A stretch of 12,806 bases of DNA from the NCBI GenBank assembly GCA_005223375.1, contig RXOD01005708.1, forward strand, positions 1-12,806, given 5' to 3'. Of this stretch, positions 1 to 7,538 are shown piece by piece. The notes under the pieces are model-generated. The model was not told the origin of the DNA. It worked only from the letters and a program-made list of their open reading frames with translations, and did no database searches. Numbering within the stretch: position 1 is the stretch's first letter; the number at the start of each line of letters is the position of its first letter. Position numbers and translations under genes: made by a program. This stretch comes from Amoebophrya sp. AT5.2. Its lineage: Eukaryota; Sar; Dinophyceae; Syndiniales; Amoebophryaceae.

Positions 1-1600
1 AACAACCAAGGCCAAAAGCGCCAGAAAAAGGCCAAAAAAGTGAACGGACGTTTTTGAAAGATGCGTCTAAGAATGCATTTTTTTGAGCTGTAATGATCAG
101 CACCAAAGCGAGGTACTCTTCCGAGTCAAACGCGTAGGGGGAATCGACAGCCGCTTTGTACAGGTTCAGGGTCAGCATCCAGAAATACTGCGGCCCGTAC
201 AGAAGCAGTTCGCACAAAATGCCTGCGAAATTCAATATATTTTCAAATTCTCGCACTCGCTCCTCATTAAGTTGATCTAGGATTTGTTTCCATTCCTTTT
301 CCTGGTGCTGCATTTCTAATTCTATTTCGTAGTGTTAGTACCGTATTCGTAGAAGACGACGACGGCCGTGAGGACGCTCCATGACCCCATATTCCAGTTT
401 GCGCGCGCTTCTGCAACTACGTCGCGACCTCGCCCGCGCCACAGGATCACAAGCCCCCCAATGCACACCAGGAAGTGATTGATGCCCTCGAAAAATTGAT
501 ACCTCGCGGGTTTGTTTGCGGCTTGAGCTGGTGCTGGTGCAGAAACATCAAAAACAAAAGCACATGGTACTTCTTCCCTATGAAGTAGGCTCTGACGAGG
601 AAAAAAACGAAACTCGTACTAGTCCTAGCCATAGGCATACTAGCGCCAGCCTAAGTACGAGCTAGTAATAGTATGGCTATCAAAATCAAGATCATTCCCC
701 CAGTACTAACAAACGTACATTTGGAACTCGTCCCCAAACCCGGGGGGCCGGCGACAGAGGTCGGCGACGAACTCAATGGCGGAGGATTGGCGCCCCACAT
801 AAGAGTTCAACATCGCGTCCACGGAAATGTTCGGCAAAACAGGCAGCACCCACGCGGTCAACAGCACTGTGAACTCCTGCTCAAGTGCGCGCCGCATGTC
901 AGAGTACTGGGCCCCGCTTTGCCGCCCAAGGAAGATCCTGTTGTAACCGGGGAAACGGTAGGAGTAGGTGAGAGGCAGTAGCGACTCGAACTTCCCCGAC
1001 CATCTGTTGTGATACTGAAGACGCGGAAACATCATAAATGGAAACTCCAAGCCATTCAATTTTTTGGTACAGAAAATAGAGCAGGTGTTCGATGAATCCC
1101 GCCACGACGGAGTTATAGTATTCGCGCGTCGCTCGTCTCGTGTCGTTGTAGTTTTTCTTCTTTGTGCCTTTTTTCCCCCCTTTAGCTTTTGCTGCGTCAC
1201 GGTCGCCAAGCATCTGCGCTCGCGGGAAGCACCAAAAATAGATCATCGGCAGCGTGAAGATGAGGTAGCTGGCCGTCATCGCGAGGGCCGGGTCGAGGCC
1301 CAGGCGGAGGCACGCCATGAAGGCAGCGGTCCCCAGCAAGCCGCCCCAGATGTGCGTCTGCCCCTGCATCTTCAGGAACTCGCGGAATGTCATCGTGTTT
1401 ATCAGCAACAGAAAGGAGAACGCAACCAAAATGCCAACACCGAACACCAAGTAGGTCAGGATCGGCGTGTCGGCGGAAAACGCGACTCCAGTGGTCACTT
1501 GTTGCTCCTCGATCAACAAAGGCGAGCCCATCTTCTGCTGGAGTGCCGCAGAGACGGAGGGCCTGCCGGCGTGCGGTGGGGTGTTCGGGGCACGACTCAT
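1..1600 (-). CDS. Large multi-pass membrane protein, 3'-partial, multi-exon, with reading-frame breaks
   Basis: Function not recognised. The ATG at 1600 (context aacaATGAG) opens a frame whose first 40 residues are polar. Three hydrophobic segments follow, near residues 44-68, 85-103 and 105-125, then a lysine-rich loop (KAKGGKKGTKKK). The frame breaks at about 1060 and resumes one base over; with that correction exon 1 runs 1600-715 and ends in QMY. A phase-0 intron (714-592) leads to exon 2 (591-342), which has membrane segments around INHFLVCIGGLVILW and WSVLTAVVVFYEY. A second break near 342-316 leads to a coiled-coil-like stretch (LEMQHQEKEWKQ) and further hydrophobic segments (ILNFAGILCELLLYG, EYLALVLIITA). 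A third break at 34-39 precedes FGLFLALLALVV at the left edge. Together this suggests about eight or more membrane spans with cytosolic linkers. The protein continues beyond the window. Coding status is fairly sure; exact exons are not. Confidence 0.7.
592..714 (-). other. GT-AG intron, 123 nt, phase 0, in the left-hand membrane protein gene
   Basis: The donor is TAC|GTTTGT at 715/714. The acceptor is TTTTTTTCCTCGTCAG|AGC at 592/591, preceded by a clear pyrimidine tract. The frame upstream meets a stop only six bases into the intron, and the frame downstream is closed above the acceptor, so the two open frames are joined exactly in phase 0 (QMY then SLLHREE). The intron contains several short inverted repeats, listed separately. 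No transcript evidence is available, so the boundaries are inferred. Confidence 0.65.
613..679. repeat. Interleaved short inverted repeats inside an intron
   Basis: CTCGTACT (613-620) is the reverse complement of AGTACGAG (654-661), and TAGCCATA (626-633) is the reverse complement of TATGGCTA (672-679). The order is A, B, A', B', so both stems cannot form as simple nested hairpins; a pseudoknot or alternative folds would be needed. CATACTA (637-643) and TAGTATG (669-675) form a further overlapping pair. They lie wholly in the 592-714 intron. Confidence 0.6.
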
Positions 1601-2651
1601 TGTTGCGGGGGGCGGCGGGCACCGGCGCTACTGTACTTGAACTTGATTATGATTTTTCATGGAAAATCAATTCATTGATGCCGTAAAGCATGGGAAACGA
1701 CTAGTGACTCTCACAGCGCGAAATGGAAATGCACTGTCCAGCCGGAGTACGAAAGAGATGCAGCTGCACAGAAAATGCAGCTATTTTGTCGATATGAAGA
1801 AGAACTGCCGTCAGCGAAATTGCGATTTGCTAGTGCTGCATTTCACGTTGATTTCCACTGTCTCTCCGATGTACGCCCTCCGTTGGTCTCCGTGAGTACG
1901 TCCACTCTCCTGCAGCGAGTGCCGCGAGCACCACATTCAGTCGCCCAACAAGAACAACGAAACAAACGGCAGCGTCTGCGGGGCGCACCATCGAGGAGAG
2001 CCGGAAAAACTTTCTCATTTTCGATAACTGCTACTGAAATGTTTTTCGGGGGGGACATCCGGCTGGATAAGCATTGTTACGGCTACGCCTCGGGCAGCCT
2101 TCTCCCGGGGTCCGGGAGCACTGACCACCGTGGATGCACGAAAGATATCTCGCTTTCAAGTAGCGGTAGCCTTACGGGCAGCGTCGTTGTACTTGCAGAT
2201 TCAATCGGGTAGATTCTAGAGGACGACAACCATCTTTTTCCTCGCAGAAGCAGATCGAGAGCCTTCCAGCTCCCTGCTCGATTTACGATCGTTCTACGAG
2301 AAAATAGGTGGTCGTTCAAAATTTCTCTTTCTGGGTAGTCCTAGAAAGCGATCTATTTCAAAATGGGTACGTGCAACAGGAAGTTTCTTGAGTTTCTTGT
2401 ATCTACTGAAACAGTTGTGAAAATTGAAGCATGTCTCATGAATATTCCCTTGAAGTTCCCGATAGCAAAATGGTATATGGTTTTAAATTCGTTCAACAAA
2501 AAACGTCGATATAGTATTTGGCTTCTCTCATTACGCACTTGTACGAACATGTTCGGTCTACACACTCTAAAAAGCAAAGAGACACGTGACGGGTTTGCAC
2601 TCAGCCGCCATCTTTCATCTCACCACCTCCGTCCCCTTCTCCATGCTGACT
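1601..2651. other. Intergenic region between two membrane protein genes
   Basis: No convincing gene. Several open frames up to about 145 codons exist on both strands, but they overlap each other, have no recognisable domain and show no coherent composition. The part from about 2320 to 2580 is AT-rich with homopolymers, typical of non-coding DNA. One small hairpin is present at 2328-2349 (CTTTCT pairing with AGAAAG). The region should hold the 5' flank of the gene starting at 1600 and the 3' flank of the gene ending at 2652. Confidence 0.6.
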
Positions 2652-4417
2652 TTACACCAGCAGTCCGACTCCCTTCTCGCCCAGGAGTACCGGCATCAGA
2701 ACCACGAGGGCCATGACGCTTCCCGCCATCCCCAGGTTGTCCAGGACGTTGTCCGCCACCGCCCCCGTGGCCCCTCCGTTCGCAGGCGTGCACAGCAACA
2801 CGCCGAACATGGCGGGGGCGGCGAGCAGGCTCGTGGTCATCCAGCTCAGCGTGCCGGCGTCCGGGTTCGAGTTTTTCTTCACTCCGCGCCACCCGTTGGC
2901 GAGGACCATCCTCCGGCCCTCCGCACTCGCCAGGCGCCACTGGCTCACGATACGCTTGAACTGGCGGGGGAGGAGCAGCAGCTTCATGTGCAGGATGTAC
3001 GGGAGCAGCAAAGCGAGCGCGAGGTGGTAGCAGGCCGCATCGGAATTCGAGAGGAGGAGGAGCGTGGAGATCTGGAGCGTGGTCCACGTGCAGTCCTCGA
3101 GCCAACCGAGGAGCTCCGACTGCAGCAAAACGTGGCACCAGCAGAGGAGCTCGCCGACGGTGGCGAGGAGCCCGAGCGTGCCCAGGTGGAAGGAACTGTA
3201 ATTTATCATGTTTTGTTCGAAGGGCTTTGTTCGACGACGGTGCAAATGCAAATTCGATTTCAGTTTTATTTTTGCTGCATAGCAATTATAGACCGTGGTA
3301 CCCTTCCGAACTCAAACGAAGGAATGTACGATGACCATCCAAATGAAAAACCATAACCACATAGCTCAACAGTACCCGTCCTCCGCGACCGTGTAGAAGG
3401 GCAGGCCGAAGGTGTAGGCCTCCAACTTGTAGAAAGCGAACTCGCACAGGGTCGCCAGCACCCGCGCGAAGATGGGGCTTTTCCAGAAGGCGGTGCCGAC
3501 CTGGCGGGCCGGCATGTAGCTGGACGGGTATTTCAAGCGGACGACGGTGTTCGCGCACACCAACAGCGTGCCGACCACGATCGCGAGAGCCGACTCCTCG
3601 TTGTTCTGCTGCACCGCAGGGGACGAGAGGGAAACGGAGGAGACAACGCCTAAGGTTTGGTTGCATTTTGTTTGATGTAAAAGTAAATTATGCAGCGGTT
3701 GATGTAAGTAGTAAATGCAGCGGTAAGAGTAGGACAGCGATGTGAAGCACTTGTTGGACTTAAAATTGAATGATGATAGATGATGCGCTTGCGCATGCGC
3801 TTGCCTTGACTAACACTAACACTAAGACTAAGCCTTCATCAGTGTTAGTCTTAGAAATTACCCTCAAGTCCGAGCAGCTCGGTGAGGTTGAAGTTGAGGT
3901 TCAGGCTGGGAAGCAGCGAGTTGACGCTCAGATCGAGCCCCAGGAGCGCCAGCATGTCGTCCAGGTAGGACGACCACGCGGGGCCTTGCTGCTCTTGCTC
4001 GCCCAGCAGCGCGGCTCCTGTGGACGAGAACAACCCGCGCACCCATTCCCCGCAGTAGAACCGGTACAGCAGGCACAGACCCAGCAACGGCACGCAGGCC
4101 CAGTAGACCCCGCGGGCACGGCTCTTCTCCAAGTCGCCGTCCATCTGCCGTACCAACGCCTTCACCGACTTCTTCGTCTTGCGCGCCAGCACAAACGGCG
4201 CCTTGCGCAGGGTCGAGGAAGTGGCCGAGAGGAGCTTCCTCGCGGAGACCTGCTGCGGAGACTTGACAGTGGTCGATGGTGCAGACGCGAATTTCTTCTT
4301 GGCGGAGGCAGGGCTCCGGCTGCGACCGCGGTTGTTCTTGTTGGACGCAGTCGAGGGCGACTTGTCCAAAAGCGTGGGAAACTTCTTCATGCTGTGACCG
4401 CCCAGGCTGATTGCCAT
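2652..4417 (-). CDS. Three-exon multi-pass membrane protein with a basic Ser/Lys-rich N-terminal tail
   Basis: Function not recognised. The spliced model is exon 1 4417-3862, exon 2 3649-3376 and exon 3 3195-2652. These sum to 1374 bases, an exact multiple of three (457 residues plus TAA), and both junctions keep phase, which supports the model. The start is the first ATG (tcaATGG). Residues 1-100 are rich in Lys, Arg, Ser, Ala and Pro, like a histone-H1 tail, and are probably disordered. A hydrophobic span lies at about 104-122 (VYWACVPLLGLCLLYRF). Further spans come from exon 2 (SALAIVVGTLLVCANTVV; FARVLATLCEFAFYKL) and exon 3 (TLGLLATVGELLCWCHVLL; TLQISTLLLL; LALALLLPYILHMKLLLL; TTSLLAAPAMFGVLL; MAGSVMALVVLMPVLL). 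Its neighbour at 1600-1 is also multi-pass, but I see no clear sequence similarity. It probably sits in an internal or plasma membrane. Confidence 0.8.
3196..3375 (-). other. GT-AG intron, 180 nt, phase 2
   Basis: The donor is GACGG|GTACTG at 3376/3375 and the acceptor is AATTACAG|TTCC at 3196/3195. The upstream frame would stop at once (TGT TGA) and the downstream frame is recovered exactly in phase 2 as GGT (AEDG then SFHLGTLG). The sequence is AT-richer than its flanking exons. Confidence 0.75.
3650..3861 (-). other. GT-AG intron, 212 nt, phase 1
   Basis: The donor is CTTGAGG|GTAATTTC at 3862/3861 and the acceptor is CAAACCTTAG|GCGTTG at 3650/3649. Joining gives LLGLEG then VVSSVSLSSP in one frame. 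The alternative acceptor GTGCAG at about 3612 is out of phase. The donor-proximal part carries an inverted repeat (3808-3850) and a 10-base palindrome GCGCATGCGC (3791-3800). Confidence 0.75.
3808..3850. repeat. Inverted repeat with flanking TAACAC direct repeats inside an intron
   Basis: GACTAACACT (3808-3817) and AGTGTTAGTC (3841-3850) are perfect reverse complements separated by 23 bases, close to the intron donor at 3861. The arm also contains direct repeats of CTAACA/CTAAGA. The string ACTAACAC recurs on the minus strand at 338-331, next to a suspected splice junction in the other membrane protein gene. Confidence 0.7.
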
Positions 4418-4938
4418 TGATTCTGGTGTCAGTTGGTCTTTCTTTCTGCTGCTCTGGGAGGCGCAGATGAAAAAACAAAAGATTATGCCGTAGCGGGGGT
4501 GTTTGTAGTTGCAAGTGAGTTCTGAAGAGCGGGGCTTCGCGTGGTTGCGGTTGCCTTATTTAGTGCTCCCTGTCTCAATAGTGCTGGGGCGGGTGAGACA
4601 AACACAATCCCATAAAAAATATGTTGAAAATCAGGGCTTCAGCTGAACCACGGATGCTTGCCCATCAGAAGCTCGACAACATCACGGATTGATTCACGTC
4701 ACGAAGGCAAGAAAATGAAGCGGAAAAAATCACAAGCTGTCGGACGTCAAAACGGATGCTGACTCGACATTCATGCACAAAAAACACGATTCAATGCTGT
4801 CGTGAGCCGGAAGGTGCGCGCGCCGCATGCGGAGGCCTTTCATTACTGAGTGTAGAAATCGTTAACGGTATCAAGCCTCTGAAATCTATCGCACATTCTA
4901 TCATCTTCCAAGTGCGCACGTGCGCTCACACAACTGTT
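4418..4938. other. Intergenic region with short palindromes
   Basis: No gene is supported in these 521 bases. They hold the 5' flank of the gene starting at 4417 and the 3' flank of the gene ending at 4939. Two perfect palindromes stand out: CCGCATGCGG at 4823-4832 and GCGCACGTGCGC at 4914-4925. Confidence 0.6.
4914..4925. repeat. 12-bp perfect palindrome GCGCACGTGCGC
   Basis: The palindrome is centred on CACGTG and begins 13 bases beyond the stop of the gene at 5352-4939. It could act as a 3' RNA hairpin or as a DNA-binding site; nothing in the sequence decides between them. Confidence 0.5.
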
Positions 4939-5352
4939 TCATGCTGCGTTATCCACGCCCCAAGTCAGCTCGATGTACGCCCCGCTTCCTTTCTCGCAGC
5001 TAAACACAGCGGAGTCGATTTTATTCCCGAACACGTCCAGCGCCAGTTGCTTGACGAAGATCCCAAACTTGACCCGGTCCCTGTGTCCCAGGTACGTGTA
5101 GGCAAATGAACCCACTATCGTCGGCCACAGCAGCACCGGGATGATGGTATGCAGGCCGCAGCTGTTGTAGCACTTGGATTGCAGCAGCCTGTCGTTGCAC
5201 TGGCTGATGAAGTTCGAGAACTCAGAAGGAGTGACGTTGGAGGATTGAAGCAGCTGCGGGTACTCGTCCGCGATGTGTCCCGGCGAACAAGCGTTGTTCG
5301 AGCCACACCCACCGTCGAAGTACAGCTTTAAGCTGCAAGGAATGCGAACCAT
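4939..5352 (-). CDS. 137-residue protein, weakly like golgin A7 / ERF4 family
   Basis: The first ATG (CCAAGATGG) at 5352 opens a 137-codon frame ending TGA at 4939. The N-terminal third is Cys/Gly-rich (FDGGCGSNNACSPGH) with further Cys at CNDRLLQSKCYNSC. A hydrophobic segment follows (IIPVLLWPTIVGSFAYTYLG), and the C-terminus ends in a strand-like YIELTW. The order, a helix after PSEFSNFISQCN, a hydrophobic middle, a long helix (RDRVKFGIFVKQLALDVF) and a final strand, together with the total length, recalls golgin A7/ERF4-type accessory subunits of DHHC palmitoyltransferases. That match is from memory of the family and is weak. It could equally be an unrelated small membrane-associated protein. 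The reading frame itself is clear and apparently intronless. Confidence 0.65.
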   Translation of the reverse strand: MVRIPCSLKLYFDGGCGSNNACSPGHIADEYPQLLQSSNVTPSEFSNFISQCNDRLLQSKCYNSCGLHTIIPVLLWPTIVGSFAYTYLGHRDRVKFGIFVKQLALDVFGNKIDSAVFSCEKGSGAYIELTWGVDNAA

Positions 5353-5692
5353 CTTGGAGATAAATGAGTTCGCAAGTCGTGTCACTAATCTCACTTCCGT
5401 TGTATCCGTTCTGTTTCTTTCTGGTACATTTCGACGTCATCGCCATGGATATATACTGTCGAGGCCTCGTAACCACGTTTGGTAGGTGGTTTGTTCTCTA
5501 ACGCTGACTGCGCTCTCGCACTCCCCCATCTGGATTCTGGAACAATGGAAAGCGCCCGGGTTAGGAGGATGGTCCGCCCCCCGGGCTTTTCCTCCACTGC
5601 CGACGGCTAAGCCTAAGGTAACGCAACGCGGAAACCACGAAGTCTCAGTATCTATAAAAATCCCTGAAGCCTTTTGGTTTTGACTTTCGCAG
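5353..5692. other. Intergenic region, 340 nt
   Basis: Nothing recognisable. Open frames here are short, overlap on both strands and have no domain signature. The region includes a G/C-rich patch around 5560-5600 (CCCGGG, CCCCCCGGGC). It should carry the 5' flank of the small gene at 5352 and the 3' flank of the nuclease-like gene ending at 5693. Confidence 0.5.
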
Positions 5693-7093
5693 TTATGTTG
5701 AGTCAGTGGTCTCTTGCGTTTTCTCGTTTCCATTCCTGGGAACATCAGCTCCGGCCGGCGCACCCGTTCGCTTAATATTTTCAATTATCCGAGAAAATCG
5801 CTGTGTATGCGAATCGGTTCTGCAGCCTCTGTCCTCGCCGGTGAGATCGATGTAGTAGTCTCGTTGGCGCTCTGCAAGCGCCATATGGTGCGGCGGTGGA
5901 CATCTAGAAGGGGGGAACAATTGAATCCAGGATGCTCCTTTGACGTTCGCCAGTCTTGCAGATCGGATGTAGCCTTCGTCTTCCAAAAACGTAATCGGGA
6001 AAACAAACACGCCTTGGAGACGCATTTTGTCGTGCAACAGAAAGATGAACAAGTCTGGTGCATCTACTTCAGTGGCATCCAGGTAAAGATGCACCAACTC
6101 CCTGTTGCGCAACCTCACGGGCTTCGACAGACGTGCTTTTGGTGCGCCGGTACCGCCGTAACACACCGCGCGCTGCTGCAGACGAAGGCCAGCCAGCTCC
6201 GCGTTATGAAAGAGGTAGAGACCCCGACGAAGCTCGAAACCCGCAGGGTCGTACAACTCCTTGACGGCTTGTTCGACTAGAGTCTCATGCAACACAAGAC
6301 GAGGGTCGCTCATAAAGGCGGATATCGGGGCCCCCGGAACGACGTCTCGCACCGACAATAAGAACGTGACGAAATCGTCGCGCGCGATTGCATTCTGCCG
6401 GTAAGGAAGGTCCTGCAGTCGGATGTTTCCGGCTTTGAAGGCGTCCTGCACCTCCGACGGCAACAAAAGCGCAAACTTCTCGTCGGTTAAGCAAGCGAAT
6501 GCACCTGCGACATCACTGTATGCTGATTCTCTGTTTAGGCGGAAGCAATATTGACTTCCGGTCACTCCACTTGTACTTTTCACACGGACGCCGCGCCAGG
6601 ATTCAGCGGTGTCACCACGTCGCCGAAAGAGAACGTTTGCCCGGGCGTGTTGCGACAATCGGTAGAACTCGAATTCGCTGCCAACTTGTTGCGCCGCGTA
6701 CTCGATAAACCAGCACGTCACTGCGGAGCCATTGGCATGCCGCTTGTGGGGCGCCGCTTTATACTTCTCGTCGGCCGAATGATCGTGATCGCTCAGGACC
6801 GACTGCGACTCTGCATAAAGCTTCGCAGCTACTGCAGCTTCGTGTTTCCGTTTTCTGCCTCGTGGTGCGGCAGCCGTTCCTAGTGCATGTTGCCACGACG
6901 TCCATCCTTTGCCTGCATAGACAAGGTCCGGTCGAGACGGAATCTCTGATGGCCTTCCGGCATTTGTTGTCCACCTTCCAAACGCGCAAGGGCCCGCAAT
7001 CTGCAAAGGCCGCACGAAGTCGCGAAACTCCTCGAATGAGACGAATTTTTTCGCTGCCGGAAAGCAACTCAGGCGTGATGACGTGAACGCCAT
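5693..7093 (-). CDS. Integrase-repeat-like domain fused to degenerate PD-(D/E)XK-nuclease-like modules
   Basis: The uninterrupted 466-residue frame starts at ATG 7093 (aacATGG). Residues 17-73 (VSFEEFRDFV, GRPSEIPSRPDLVY, GKGWTSWQHALGT) match a pattern I know from phage-integrase repeat units and related algal and giant-virus proteins: a helix, P.IPS.PD..Y, then GW..W...LGT. A basic linker (GRKRKHE) may be a nuclear signal. Residues 127-215 look like a PD-(D/E)XK fold: a helix with Glu131, EFEFYRL (140-145), RANVLF (151-156), WRGVRVKST (166-174, Lys172 in the VxVK strand), then YSDVAGAFACLTDEKFALLLP. In similar proteins I would expect Asp where Asn153 stands. Residues 272-372 look like a second, weaker copy ending VDAPDLFIFLLHDKMRLQGVFVFP. 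The tail after about 420 is polar. It may be an inactive or domesticated nuclease, and a DNA-binding role is possible. Family assignment is moderate. Confidence 0.75.
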   Translation of the reverse strand: MAFTSSRLSCFPAAKKFVSFEEFRDFVRPLQIAGPCAFGRWTTNAGRPSEIPSRPDLVYAGKGWTSWQHALGTAAAPRGRKRKHEAAVAAKLYAESQSVLSDHDHSADEKYKAAPHKRHANGSAVTCWFIEYAAQQVGSEFEFYRLSQHARANVLFRRRGDTAESWRGVRVKSTSGVTGSQYCFRLNRESAYSDVAGAFACLTDEKFALLLPSEVQDAFKAGNIRLQDLPYRQNAIARDDFVTFLLSVRDVVPGAPISAFMSDPRLVLHETLVEQAVKELYDPAGFELRRGLYLFHNAELAGLRLQQRAVCYGGTGAPKARLSKPVRLRNRELVHLYLDATEVDAPDLFIFLLHDKMRLQGVFVFPITFLEDEGYIRSARLANVKGASWIQLFPPSRCPPPHHMALAERQRDYYIDLTGEDRGCRTDSHTQRFSRIIENIKRTGAPAGADVPRNGNEKTQETTDST

Positions 7094-7538
7094 GTTGAAT
7101 CACCCCCGACGCAGCAGGCCGAACCAAGAGTATGCGATGCACATATGTATCTGACTCACTTGCATCCGTTTTCGTGCATCTGCATCCTCACATCTACTAC
7201 TACCCGTCTAGTTCTGGCCACCGCTACCTGAAGCTGAAGGCATCAATTCTTGCTCGCTATGTACTGAACTTAGTGCTTACTTGCTCACGGCTGGGAGTAT
7301 TTTTGAAAACTTCACTTTACAGTCGCTTGAGTTCGTGCTTGCATCACCATAAGTAAATGGCTCTTGCCGTCGTTTGCAACAGTCGCTTACACCCTCACGA
7401 ATAATCTCTCAACCTCCGGTAGGCATACTGAACAATGCGCAGGGACCGCCAGAGCCCGTGACAAAAGTCTATTTCGTTTTCGTGAGTACGTGCACCGGTG
7501 TCTTCCTTCGGCCTCTGCGTCTGCTCATGGTCTTGCGA
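7094..7538. other. Intergenic region, 445 nt
   Basis: No gene is supported. The stretch is richer in A/T than its flanks, with frames of up to about 120 codons on the plus strand that run antisense into the 3' end of the neighbouring gene. A short direct repeat, ACAGTCGCTT, occurs at about 7319 and 7379. It presumably carries the 5' flank of the nuclease-like gene. Confidence 0.5.

Noticed and set aside
1064..1678. 204-codon plus-strand frame
   Set aside because: Antisense shadow of the membrane protein gene; its product is Arg/Gln-rich, as expected from the reverse complement of hydrophobic codons.
1775..2212. 145-codon plus-strand frame in the spacer
   Set aside because: No recognisable features, overlapped by minus-strand frames of similar length, Ser/Gly-rich composition without structure.
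2353..2577. 74-codon minus-strand frame in an AT-rich spacer
   Set aside because: The same DNA is open on the plus strand too. The start is weak and no neighbouring exon fits.
3286..3666. 126-codon minus-strand frame starting at an ATG
   Set aside because: Out of phase with the two well-fitting splice junctions; its product is Arg/His/Gly-rich, a shadow of exon 2 of the membrane protein gene.
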